Positions 1 through 7,929 of a DNA stretch of 64,000 nt are shown here, piece by piece (within the stretch, counting starts at the first letter, position 1; each line of letters starts with the position of its first letter). This stretch comes from Bradyrhizobium sp. URHD0069. Lineage in GTDB: Bacteria > Pseudomonadota > Alphaproteobacteria > Rhizobiales > Xanthobacteraceae. The notes below the pieces were generated by a model. The model saw only the letters and a list, made by a program, of their open reading frames with translations, made no database searches and had not been told where the DNA came from. The stretch spans positions 124,001 through 188,000 of the forward strand of contig NZ_JNIJ01000009.1 in the NCBI RefSeq assembly GCF_000701345.1. Direction: 5' to 3'. The position numbers and the translations under genes were made by a program.

Positions 1-1
1 A

Positions 2-163
2 AAGAGGCTGATCGATTTGACGACCGACGCGGTGAGCCGCGGAGCATTTGGCTCACCGACGTTCTTTGTCGGAAATGAAATGTTCTTCGGCAAGGATAAG
101 CTCCGCGACGTCGAAGAATCGATCGTCGAGCAGACCAGCCGACTTGTTCCAAAAATTGCCTAA
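2..163 (+). CDS. 2-hydroxychromene-2-carboxylate isomerase family protein, C-terminal fragment
   Basis: The frame is open from the window edge and gives 53 residues before TAA. The stretch GAFGSPTFFVGNEMFFGKD followed by an acidic helix (LRDVEESIVEQ) is the typical C-terminus of the DsbA-fold, glutathione S-transferase kappa-like isomerases, where GSPTFFV carries the cis-proline. Family members isomerise chromene carboxylates in naphthalene breakdown or act on glutathione adducts of unknown identity. The N-terminus lies outside the window, so the active-site serine cannot be checked. The SDR that follows 100 bp later on the same strand may belong to the same operon. Confidence 0.72.
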   Translation, partial: KRLIDLTTDAVSRGAFGSPTFFVGNEMFFGKDKLRDVEESIVEQTSRLVPKIA

Positions 164-266
164 GATCGGGAATCGCGGCCTGCGAACGTCAGCTGGATGT
201 CCGGGAGTTGCATGGCGAGAATAGATTGTCCACGGCCGATAGATCTAACCTCACCGGGAGAAGACC

Positions 267-1004
267 TTGCAGAAGAGAAACGCGACCGTGGCCGTGATCG
301 GCGCCGGGGACTACATCGGCGGCGAGATCGCCAAGAAGTTTGCTTCAGAGGGGTTCACGGTATTCGCCGGGCGCCGCAACGGCGCCAAGCTCGAACCTCT
401 GGTGAAAGACATCGAGGCGGCCGGAGGCGAAATTCACGCGCGTTCGCTCGATGCGCGCAAGGAGGAGGAAATCATCTCCTTTCTCGGCGATGCCGACAAG
501 CACGCTCCGCTCGAGGTCTGCATCTTCAACATCGGCGCCAATGTCAACTTCCCAATCCTCGATACCACCGAGCGCGTGTTCCGCAAGGTTTGGGAAATGG
601 CCTGCTATTCCGGCTTTCTCGCAGGCCGCGAGGCAGCGCGGCTGATGCTGCCCCGGGGCAAGGGCAATATCTTCTTTACCGGCGCGACGGCGAGTCTGCG
701 CGGCGGGCCGGGCTATGCGGCTTTCGCCAGCGCCAAGTTTGGGCTGCGTGCCGTCGCACAGGCGATCGCGCGCGAGTTGGGTCCGAAGAACATCCACGTC
801 GCCCATCTCATCATCGACTCCGGCGTCGACACCGAATGGGTGCGCCAGCGGCGGATCGAGGCGCTGGGACCGGATGCCCTCAATAACCCCGATCTGCTGA
901 TGCCGCCGTCGTCGGTCGCGGAATCCTACTGGCTGCTTTATCAGCAGCCGCGCAGCGCCTGGACCTTTGAGCTGGAAATACGCCCCTTCGGCGAGAAGTG
1001 GTGA
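267..1004 (+). CDS. SDR-family protein with degenerate catalytic residues
   Basis: This 245-residue protein has the size and Rossmann layout of a classical short-chain dehydrogenase. The nucleotide loop is GAGDYIGGEIAKKF near residues 12-25, and NIGAN replaces the usual NNAG near residue 90. The start is a TTG preceded by GGGAG at 256-260. In the catalytic segment GYAAFASAKFGLRA the Lys is kept, but the Tyr of the YxxxK motif is Phe, and the Ser normally 13 residues earlier is Ala (GATASLRGG). It may therefore bind NAD(P) without normal SDR chemistry, or use other residues. The substrate is unknown. A remnant of an acyl-CoA dehydrogenase begins 15 bp downstream, which suggests this was once part of an acyl-CoA or carboxylate catabolic operon. 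Confidence 0.85.
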   Translation: MQKRNATVAVIGAGDYIGGEIAKKFASEGFTVFAGRRNGAKLEPLVKDIEAAGGEIHARSLDARKEEEIISFLGDADKHAPLEVCIFNIGANVNFPILDTTERVFRKVWEMACYSGFLAGREAARLMLPRGKGNIFFTGATASLRGGPGYAAFASAKFGLRAVAQAIARELGPKNIHVAHLIIDSGVDTEWVRQRRIEALGPDALNNPDLLMPPSSVAESYWLLYQQPRSAWTFELEIRPFGEKW

Positions 1005-1019
1005 CGGGAGCTGTTTGCG

Positions 1020-1151
1020 ATGGAGCTCTGCCTTTCCGAAGAGAACGCTGCGCTTCGCGACGAGGGGCGTGACTTCGCACTGTTGCCCCCGAGCACAAAT
1101 AGGGCTGCGTTCAAGCCGCAGGTAAAGACATGCTTCTTCACCTCGATGTGA
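1020..1151 (+). pseudogene. Acyl-CoA dehydrogenase N-terminal remnant
   Basis: A short frame begins with ATG after GGGAG (1006-1010) and reads MELCLSEENAALRDEGRDFA, which matches the first helix of acyl-CoA dehydrogenases (pattern M-[D/E]-[F/L]-x-L-[S/T]-E-E-x-x-x-[F/L]-R-[D/E]-x-V-R-x-F). After about 20 residues the similarity stops, and the frame ends after 43 codons. A whole enzyme has about 380 residues, so this looks like the 5' end left by a deletion. The call rests on eye-level similarity over one helix. Confidence 0.45.
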
Positions 1152-1522
1152 TTCCAGGAGTTGATACTACCAAAAGCTGCATACTGGCAGGGAGGAATGC
1201 AAGGACCTACGTTGGCGACGTCATTGATGCAATGAGGACATCGCCGCGGCGCGCTTGGTCATGCTCGTGAACGGATTACTTATGGGCTTGGTTTCCATGA
1301 GCGCGCAACGCGCAGTGAGCGCGTAAAGCGCAGAGAGCCTGTGGGAGAACCGAGCATGATAAAACAGACCGGATAGTCCGGAGCCGCTGATGGGATCCTT
1401 CGGTTCAGAGACCGTTCGGAAAATTGGGAGTTCGCAGAACGAAAGGCTCGTCAATCTGGTAGAGCAAGCAGCGTAGGGCCGCCGGGTCAACGTCATTAGC
1501 CTCGGCCCAATTAAAGCCCCGG
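1152..1522. other. Non-coding stretch, nothing recognised
   Basis: This interval lies between two decayed gene fragments. No frame in it has a recognisable domain, and the short open frames have no ribosome site. It probably consists of sequence too degraded to identify. Confidence 0.4.
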
Positions 1523-1704
1523 CTGGAGGGGCGACCCGGTGATCCAGACGACGAACGTGCTTTTATCGGAGCCGAATTGACGCGGCTGAGCAGCCGGTGA
1601 GGTTCTCGTCGTCTCAGCGCGTCAAGGCCGGCGATTTCCTAATCCAGATCGATGCCGACTACGAAGATGCCGACTACGAAACTGAGTCGCTCAGGCAGAA
1701 GTAG
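1523..1704 (+). pseudogene. HlyD/EmrA-type membrane fusion protein remnant
   Basis: Three frames together read as the start of a membrane fusion protein. The frame at 1541 gives DPDDERAFIGAELTRLSSR and then stops at TGA. A second frame at about 1599 gives GEVLVVSA. A third from about 1615 gives QRVKAGDFLIQIDADYEDA and runs to TAG at 1702-1704. This order (periplasmic strand, TRLSSRxxGEV, then QRVKAGDxLxxIDDxDY) is that of the HlyD biotinyl-lipoyl-like domain. At least two frameshifts break it. It lies directly before an intact FUSC/DUF1656/HlyD operon, so it may be a decayed paralogue. Confidence 0.6.
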
Positions 1705-3750
1705 ATGAAGATGTCGACGGCAGCTATACAGAACCCAACAGAGCGCGAACATCGCTCCTATCATCTGGGCCTCGCGCAATGGCCGGCTGGCACGACGACC
1801 CTGGCGTTCGAGATTTGGGTGGCGCTGGCTGTCAGCTACTATATTGCCTTCGCGCTTGAACTCAACGCCGCGGCAAGCGTGGGAACAGGCCTGCTCATAT
1901 TGGTGGGACCGACCCAAGGCATGATCCTGTCCAAAGCGATCTATCGCATCGCAGGAACATTGTTTGGAGCAGTCTTCGCGATAATCCTGACGAGCCTCTT
2001 TTCACAAGACCGGACGATGCTCATCGCCGTTTTTGCGGTGTATATGGCATGTCTCGTTGCGATAGCAACGCTTCTACGTGACTTCCGCGCGTATGGATGT
2101 ATCCTGGCCGGCTATACGGTCGCACTTATTTCGATTGTCGACGTCGACGCCCCCACGGCTACCTTTATGGCTATGCTCGATCGGGTCGCCGTCATTCTGC
2201 TTGCCGTGCTCGTCCTTGCATTCGTGAGCGCAATTTTCGCGATCGCTGAATCGACACGATCACTGCAATCCAAGCTACGTCTTGCTACGAAGGATATCGT
2301 GGCCATGGCCTTGGCCGCTCTCGATCAACGCGTACCACCTGATCCATCGCAATGTGTCGCGATGAGCGCGAGGCTTATGCCATTACGAAGCGAGATCGGG
2401 TTTGCAACGCCGGAATTGCTTGATGGATGGGCGCGCGCGAAAGGCGCTCGAAGCGCGCTGCTCGGCCTGTTTGAAGCGATCTCCGCTATCCAGGCCGTGG
2501 GTCTAGGTTTGCGCAACATGTCCGCGGCATCTTCGACCGTCGACCGCGCAATCTCCCTCATGCGCGCAGCAATTGTCGCGCAGCGCCCTGAGAAACGGCT
2601 GGCTGACATTGAGGCTCTCATGCAGCAGGCAATGGAAGCAGGGGAGCTCTCTATTGATGAGGCATACGTTCTGGATCGCTGCAAATTCATGATTGAAGTA
2701 TTTCGCGACATTCGTGACGGTCTACTTTCAAGTCGGGTTGGACGGCTTCCACGAAGATCCGTGAGCCTTCCCGTGCATCAAGACTATATCGCGGCGGTTC
2801 TTAATGCTCTGCGCGTAGGCCTCACGGTCGGCATCGTTGGATTGCTTGCCGTGCTGTCTGGACTGCCCGGCGCGAACCTGATGATCATCGGAACAATCGT
2901 TTTCGTCTCCCTCGGATCTGTTCTGCACGATCCCCTTGCAATGGGAAGAGCGGCACTCTTAATGACGCCGGCCGTAATCATCACAGGCACGATCTATGAC
3001 TTCCTGATTTTCCCAAATATCAGTGACTATCCGTTGTTCATCATCTCTCTCGCGCCGGTGGTGGCAATCGCCTGCTGGTTGATCAAAATCGGCAAAGGCC
3101 CAATGGGAATTTTTTATGGTGTGCAAAGCATATCGCTTATCTCGCCAGCCAACGTGCAGACGCTCGATCCAACGACTTTTGTGGATACTGCAGCCTTCCT
3201 CGTCGCCGGAAGCGTATGCATTTTCTTTTCCTTGCTTCTGATCGTCCCGGTTGATCCTGCCCTGCTTCGTCTTCGCCTGGCTTTGGCTGTGGGTCGTACC
3301 TTGCGCAGAGCTTTGGCTGACGAGAATAGTCTCAATCAGCCCAGGGCAAGCCTTCACTATGACCGCTTAAGTCAGTTCAGTTCATGGCAGAACGGCGAGC
3401 CGGTTACTCCCGCACGCCGCAACGTCATGAAGCGGCTTTCCGACCTGGGCAATCTTAGTTTCGCGGTGCGGCGATCATGGATGGCACTCGACCAGGCGAG
3501 GATCGCCGTTGACCCTGCCATCGACGCAAAGGCAAGGCAGATCCTTCCGACATTATCGGCAGTGGAGATACTCGATCTGTCTCGGGCCTATCTAGCCGCT
3601 GCTGCAGGCCTCGATCGCTCGAAGCGCCTTGACCTCGTACATGCCGCAGCCGCGCTTTATGGCACCGCGGTTCTAACGACGTCAGAAATGAGATTGCTCG
3701 GGCATCTGAAGTTGCTGCGTTATCATTCGCAAGGGGGTCTGAAGCCATGA
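1705..3750 (+). CDS. FUSC-family inner membrane efflux protein (AaeB-like)
   Basis: The 681-residue product has the FUSC/AaeB architecture. An N-terminal block of hydrophobic helices (about residues 35-180) is followed by a soluble alpha-helical region (about 185-350), a second block of membrane helices (about 365-520) and a cytoplasmic helical tail. AaeB-type proteins export aromatic carboxylic acids together with a HlyD-type adaptor; here the substrate is not known. It overlaps the next gene by four bases (ATGA) and is followed by DUF1656 and HlyD genes, the standard aaeB-aaeX-aaeA set. An alternative ATG lies two codons downstream, and neither has a strong ribosome site. Confidence 0.86.
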   Translation: MKMSTAAIQNPTEREHRSYHLGLAQWPAGTTTLAFEIWVALAVSYYIAFALELNAAASVGTGLLILVGPTQGMILSKAIYRIAGTLFGAVFAIILTSLFSQDRTMLIAVFAVYMACLVAIATLLRDFRAYGCILAGYTVALISIVDVDAPTATFMAMLDRVAVILLAVLVLAFVSAIFAIAESTRSLQSKLRLATKDIVAMALAALDQRVPPDPSQCVAMSARLMPLRSEIGFATPELLDGWARAKGARSALLGLFEAISAIQAVGLGLRNMSAASSTVDRAISLMRAAIVAQRPEKRLADIEALMQQAMEAGELSIDEAYVLDRCKFMIEVFRDIRDGLLSSRVGRLPRRSVSLPVHQDYIAAVLNALRVGLTVGIVGLLAVLSGLPGANLMIIGTIVFVSLGSVLHDPLAMGRAALLMTPAVIITGTIYDFLIFPNISDYPLFIISLAPVVAIACWLIKIGKGPMGIFYGVQSISLISPANVQTLDPTTFVDTAAFLVAGSVCIFFSLLLIVPVDPALLRLRLALAVGRTLRRALADENSLNQPRASLHYDRLSQFSSWQNGEPVTPARRNVMKRLSDLGNLSFAVRRSWMALDQARIAVDPAIDAKARQILPTLSAVEILDLSRAYLAAAAGLDRSKRLDLVHAAAALYGTAVLTTSEMRLLGHLKLLRYHSQGGLKP

Positions 3751-3938
3751 AGGAATTCGTCGTCGCAGGGCTACTGATCTCGCCGCTCGTGAAATATGCA
3801 CTGATCGGGGCATTGATCTTTATTCCGATCCGTTTCGCTCTCGTTGTCACCCGAGTGCAAAAATGGTTCTGGCATCCGTTGCTTGCGGAAGCCGCCATTT
3901 ATATCTGCGTTGTCGCAAGCCTGAACATCTTCATCTGA
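3747..3938 (+). CDS. DUF1656 small membrane protein (AaeX-like)
   Basis: This 63-residue protein has two predicted membrane helices (about residues 15-33 and 44-62). The character around the first, LLISPLVKYALIGALIF, is typical of DUF1656, the AaeX family. Such genes sit between FUSC and HlyD genes in many proteobacteria, and their exact role in the pump is unsettled. The start overlaps the FUSC stop (ATGA), which implies translational coupling, and the HlyD gene begins 10 bp after its stop. Confidence 0.85.
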   Translation: MKEFVVAGLLISPLVKYALIGALIFIPIRFALVVTRVQKWFWHPLLAEAAIYICVVASLNIFI

Positions 3939-3948
3939 AGGGCATACG

Positions 3949-5001
3949 ATGTTCAACCGCGCCCGTCGAACGATCCGTTTCGCACTGACGTTCCTTCTGC
4001 TCGCGTTCGCGGCCTTCGCGGTCGTTGGCTTATGGGAACATTATATGGTGGCACCGTGGACCCGCGACGGTCAGGTCCGTGTACAAGTCGCCGATATTGC
4101 GCCCCAAGTAGCCGGTCAAATCGTCGAGCTGTTGGTCCAGGACAACCAGTTTGTCCACAAAGGCGACCTTCTCTATGTGATCGACCAGGGCGATTACAAA
4201 GTAGCGCTGGACCTGGCCAAAGCGGACGTCGCGAGCAAGGCTGCTGACCTCGAAGTCAAGAAGAATGAAAATGAGCGGCGCCGGAAATTGACGGACCTCG
4301 CCGCGTCTGTCGAAGAGAAGCAGATTTATGAGGGAAGCTACTCCGTCGCCCGGGCTGCTTATCAGACATCGCTCGCCAACCTTGAGCAGGCCCAACTGAA
4401 CATGCGGCGCACGGAGGTGCGCGCCACCGTGAACGGCTTCGTTACGAATCTTCTGCTTCGCGTTGGAGATTATGCAAACCGGGGATCGCCAAATATCGCA
4501 ATAGTTGATTCGGATTCGTATTGGGTCGCTGGCTATTTCGAGGAGACTAAACTCGGCAGCTTTCAAGTCGGTGATGCCGCCGAAGTCAATTTAATGGGAT
4601 ATGATGGGAAATTGACGGGGCATGTCGAAAGCATAACGCGCGGAATCAGCGCACCAAATGCAACCGTCAGCACCCAGGGCTTGCCCTCGGTCGAGGCCGT
4701 TTATACGTGGGTGCGGCTTGCCCAGCGGATTCCCGTTCGAATCAAAATCGACAGCGTGCCCCCGGCAGTAACGCTGACTGCAGGCTTGACAGCGACGGTG
4801 ATTGTCACTCCCTCTGCGGCCCCCACACCGACGGCCCTATACGAAATACGATCTCTTTGGAGCCTTATAAGAGAATCGTTAGCCAAAGGCTGGCGCCATT
4901 CGGAGGTGCGCTCGTCGCGCGTCATAGATGCGTGTCGTCAGGACGGATGCAGCTGGTGGGCTGCAATTTGCAAATCGTGCCATGGAGAAGCAATCAGTTG
5001 A
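3949..5001 (+). CDS. HlyD-family periplasmic adaptor (AaeA-like membrane fusion protein)
   Basis: One N-terminal membrane helix (about residues 13-30) is followed by a lipoyl-like half motif (QVAGQIVELLVQDNQFVHKG), a coiled-coil hairpin (about 80-150), the second half (ATVNGFVTNLLLRVGDYANRG) and a beta-barrel domain (YWVAGYFEETKLGSFQVGD). It should bridge the FUSC pump to an outer membrane channel, which is not encoded here. GAAGGG seven bases before ATG supports the start. The last 60 or so residues, after ATVIVTPSAA, are Arg/Cys/Trp-rich and unlike the family, so the 3' end may have been altered and the frame may run on into former non-coding DNA. Confidence 0.87.
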   Translation: MFNRARRTIRFALTFLLLAFAAFAVVGLWEHYMVAPWTRDGQVRVQVADIAPQVAGQIVELLVQDNQFVHKGDLLYVIDQGDYKVALDLAKADVASKAADLEVKKNENERRRKLTDLAASVEEKQIYEGSYSVARAAYQTSLANLEQAQLNMRRTEVRATVNGFVTNLLLRVGDYANRGSPNIAIVDSDSYWVAGYFEETKLGSFQVGDAAEVNLMGYDGKLTGHVESITRGISAPNATVSTQGLPSVEAVYTWVRLAQRIPVRIKIDSVPPAVTLTAGLTATVIVTPSAAPTPTALYEIRSLWSLIRESLAKGWRHSEVRSSRVIDACRQDGCSWWAAICKSCHGEAIS

Positions 5002-5103
5002 ATTTGATCGCTATCGGGGCATAGCGAACACTGGCGAACCGTCCGCCCAGCAGATTTATGGGTTCACGGTCTAGGAATAACATCGCGGCACAAAGGAGAG
5101 CGT

Positions 5104-5577
5104 ATGATGGCCTTCAATGTCAACGTCAATGGAAGTGCGCGCAGCGTCGATGTCGATGGCGACACACCGCTGCTCTGGGTCCTTCGCGACGTGCTCGGTA
5201 TGACCGGGACGAAATTCGGCTGCGGCATGGCACTGTGTGGCGCCTGCACCGTGCATATTGACGGCGTCGCCACCCGTTCCTGCATCACGACAATCGACAG
5301 CATCGGCAACTCGCACATCACGACCATCGAAGCAGTGGGTGCGACCGCAGCCGGTGCCAGGATTCAGAAGGCCTGGCTTGACCACGAGGTCGTCCAATGC
5401 GGCTACTGCCAGTCCGGCCAGATCATGTCGGCCTCAGCGCTGCTTGCAAGCAATGCGCATCCCAACGACGCCGACATCGACGACGCCATGAGCGGAAATA
5501 TCTGCCGCTGCGGAACCTATGTGCGGATCCGCGAAGCCATCAAGCTTGCCATGCAAACGAACAAAAAGGGAGGCTGA
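5104..5577 (+). CDS. (2Fe-2S)-binding small subunit of a molybdenum hydroxylase (IorA-like)
   Basis: The 157-residue protein has both iron-sulfur domains of the xanthine oxidase family. The plant-type ferredoxin cluster is [20 protein letters not shown] with a later Cys, and the helical domain has [10 protein letters not shown] and NICRCGTY. It passes electrons from the molybdopterin subunit encoded two bases downstream. AAGGAG upstream fixes the start. No FAD subunit gene is adjacent, so this is the two-subunit type seen in isoquinoline 1-oxidoreductase and some aldehyde dehydrogenases that reduce membrane quinone or cytochrome c. Confidence 0.92.
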   Translation: MMAFNVNVNGSARSVDVDGDTPLLWVLRDVLGMTGTKFGCGMALCGACTVHIDGVATRSCITTIDSIGNSHITTIEAVGATAAGARIQKAWLDHEVVQCGYCQSGQIMSASALLASNAHPNDADIDDAMSGNICRCGTYVRIREAIKLAMQTNKKGG

Positions 5578-5579
5578 CT

Positions 5580-7757
5580 ATGATCCTCGATCGCATCGCG
5601 TCCCGCACTCCTGACACGAATCTGTCGCGACGTAGCTTCCTGACAACCAGCGCGACGGTCGGCGGTGGTCTCATGCTGAGCCTCAGCCTGCCTCTTGGCC
5701 GAAGCGAAGCCGCTCGCCCCGATGGCTTTGCGCCGAACGCTTTCATTCGTATCGACAGCGACGGCCAGGTCGTCCTGACCATGCCTTATGTCGAGATGGG
5801 GCAAGGCACCTACACATCGATCCCGATGCTGATTGCCGAAGAGCTCGAGGTGAGCCTTAAGCAGGTGCGGCTGGAGCATGCGCCGCCGAACGAAAAGCTT
5901 TACGCCAACCCGTTGCTCGGCGTGCAGGCGACCGGCAATTCGAACGCGATGCGCGGTGCATGGAAGCCACTGCGTGAGGCCGGCGCCACCGCAAGGACCA
6001 TGCTGGTCGCAGCAGCGGCCAATCGCTGGGGGGTCGATGCAAAATCCTGCCGCGCGCAGGATGGCGAGGTGATCCATGTGTCGACCGGCCGGCGTCTGAA
6101 ATATGGCGAGCTGGCCGTCGAGGCGGCAAAGATGCCCGTCCCCGGAAATGTCACCCTGAAATCGCCGGAAGATTTCAAGCTGATCGGCACGCCGGCCAAG
6201 CGGCTCGATGCGCCGGCAAAGGTCAACGGGACCGCGGTCTACGGTATCGACGCTCGGCCGCCCGGCGTGAAGATTGCGACTTTGGCGCAATCGCCTGTGT
6301 TCGGCGGGCGCGTGAAGAGTCTGGATGACACGGCTGCCAGGGCGGTGAAAGGTGTGCGCCAGATCGTCCGGCTCGACGACGTGGTTGCGGTCGTAGCCGA
6401 TCATATGGGAGCTGCAAAAAAGGGATTGGCTGCGCTCAAGCTCGAATGGGATGACGGTCCGAATGCCAATCTCGCCACTGAAGAGATCGCGCGCGAGCTC
6501 GAACAGGCGACGCTTGGCTCGGGCGCTGTGGCGCACAACATCGGTGACGCTGACAAGGCCATGGCGAGTGCCGCCACCAAGGTCGAGGCGATCTATCACC
6601 TTCCATTCCTGGCCCACGCCACGATGGAGCCGATGAACTGCACGGTGCACTTCCGCAAGGATGAGTGCGAGATCTGGATCGGCAGCCAGGCTGTGGCGCG
6701 TGTCCAGGCGATGGCCGCGGAGGCCGCAGGCCTGCCGCCGGAAAAGGTCATCGTCCACAATCATCTGATCGGTGGCGGCTTCGGTCGACGGCTGGAGGCT
6801 GACGGTGCGGTCCGCGCCGTTGAGATTGCCAAGCATGTCGATGGTCCCGTGAAGGTCGTGTGGACGCGTGAGGAAGACATTCAGCACGACATGTACCGGC
6901 CTTATTGGTTCGACCGTATCTCCGCCGGGCTCAACGAGCAGGGCAGGCCGGTCGCCTGGAAGCATCGTTTCGCCGGCTCCTCGGTGCTTGCGCGATGGCT
7001 GCCGCCGGCCTTCAAGGACGGCCTCGATCCCGACTCGACGGAAGGCGCGATCGATCTCGTCTACGACCTGCCGAATTTCCACGTCGAATATATCCGCGTC
7101 GAGCCTCCGGGCATCCCGACGGCGTTCTGGCGCAGTGTCGGCCCCTCGCACAATGTCTTCGTCACTGAAAGCTTCATCGATGAAATGGCGGTCGCCGCGA
7201 AACAGGATGCGGTCGCCTACCGTCGAGCGCTGCTCGACAAGTCCCCGCGCGCCAAAGCGGTCCTTGATCTTGCCGCGGAAAAAGCCGGCTGGGGACAGGC
7301 CATGCCCAAGGGAACCGGTCGCGGCGTCTCGCTGCAGTCAGTGTTCGGCAGCTATCTCGCGCAGGTGGCCGAGGTCGAAGTCTCGAAAGAGGGCGCTGTC
7401 CGCGTCCGGCGTGTGGTCTGCGCGGTCGATTGCGGCACCGTGGTCAATCCCGATACGGTGCAGGCGCAGATCCAGAGCTGCATCATCTTTGGCGTAACGG
7501 CTGCGCTCTACGGCGAGATCACGCTGAAGAACGGCCGTGTCGAGCAGACCAACTTCGATACCTATCAGATGCTGCGCATAAATGAGGCGCCCGCGATCGA
7601 GGTCCACATCGTCAAAAGCGCGGAGCCGCCGGGCGGGATGGGTGAGACCGGGACATCGGTGATCGTTCCCGCGATCGCCAATGCGATCTTTGCCGCCACC
7701 GGTAAGCGCCTGCGCAAAATGCCGGTCGATGCCAGCGTGCTGAAACAACCGGTGTGA
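5580..7757 (+). CDS. Molybdopterin-binding large subunit, xanthine oxidase family (IorB-like)
   Basis: The gene starts at the ATG two bases after the small subunit stop, with GGGAGG in front; a longer upstream open frame is only overlap. The 725-residue product begins with a twin-arginine signal (SRRSFLTTSATVGGG and a hydrophobic run), so the folded enzyme is probably exported with its partner. Molybdopterin-binding features include VEMGQGTYTSIPMLIAEE, GGGFGRRLEADG and PGGMGETGTS, whose Glu is the conserved catalytic base. Substrate is not predictable; the family hydroxylates N-heterocycles, aldehydes or nicotinate. No XdhC-like maturation factor lies nearby. Confidence 0.9.
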   Translation: MILDRIASRTPDTNLSRRSFLTTSATVGGGLMLSLSLPLGRSEAARPDGFAPNAFIRIDSDGQVVLTMPYVEMGQGTYTSIPMLIAEELEVSLKQVRLEHAPPNEKLYANPLLGVQATGNSNAMRGAWKPLREAGATARTMLVAAAANRWGVDAKSCRAQDGEVIHVSTGRRLKYGELAVEAAKMPVPGNVTLKSPEDFKLIGTPAKRLDAPAKVNGTAVYGIDARPPGVKIATLAQSPVFGGRVKSLDDTAARAVKGVRQIVRLDDVVAVVADHMGAAKKGLAALKLEWDDGPNANLATEEIARELEQATLGSGAVAHNIGDADKAMASAATKVEAIYHLPFLAHATMEPMNCTVHFRKDECEIWIGSQAVARVQAMAAEAAGLPPEKVIVHNHLIGGGFGRRLEADGAVRAVEIAKHVDGPVKVVWTREEDIQHDMYRPYWFDRISAGLNEQGRPVAWKHRFAGSSVLARWLPPAFKDGLDPDSTEGAIDLVYDLPNFHVEYIRVEPPGIPTAFWRSVGPSHNVFVTESFIDEMAVAAKQDAVAYRRALLDKSPRAKAVLDLAAEKAGWGQAMPKGTGRGVSLQSVFGSYLAQVAEVEVSKEGAVRVRRVVCAVDCGTVVNPDTVQAQIQSCIIFGVTAALYGEITLKNGRVEQTNFDTYQMLRINEAPAIEVHIVKSAEPPGGMGETGTSVIVPAIANAIFAATGKRLRKMPVDASVLKQPV

Positions 7758-7857
7758 GTCGTTGGCGCAGCAAATACGAAGGGCGAAACGCAGCGCGCAA
7801 GCGGCTACGGCGTAACGCGGCGTAGTACGCAATCCAGGGGGATCTGTCCTTTTCTCA

Positions 7858-7894
7858 CATGCCGCCGCAGCTCTTGCGGCTCTGCCGCGGCATG
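7858..7894. repeat. Inverted repeat between convergent genes
   Basis: CATGCCGC at 7858-7865 pairs with GCGGCATG at 7887-7894, and CCGCAG/CTTGCGG-type pairing extends inside. It lies in the 172 bp between the molybdopterin subunit and the convergent CGNR gene. There is no T run, so it is at most a Rho-independent-like stem of doubtful function. Confidence 0.35.
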
Positions 7895-7929
7895 AAGAGC
7901 ACTAAGCCGTTAGTGGAGGGCAGGCTAGG

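Noticed and set aside
5517-7151. 544-residue minus-strand open frame
   Set aside because: It lies opposite the molybdopterin subunit gene, has no recognisable domain and is Arg/His/Asp-rich, as expected for the antisense of high-GC coding DNA.
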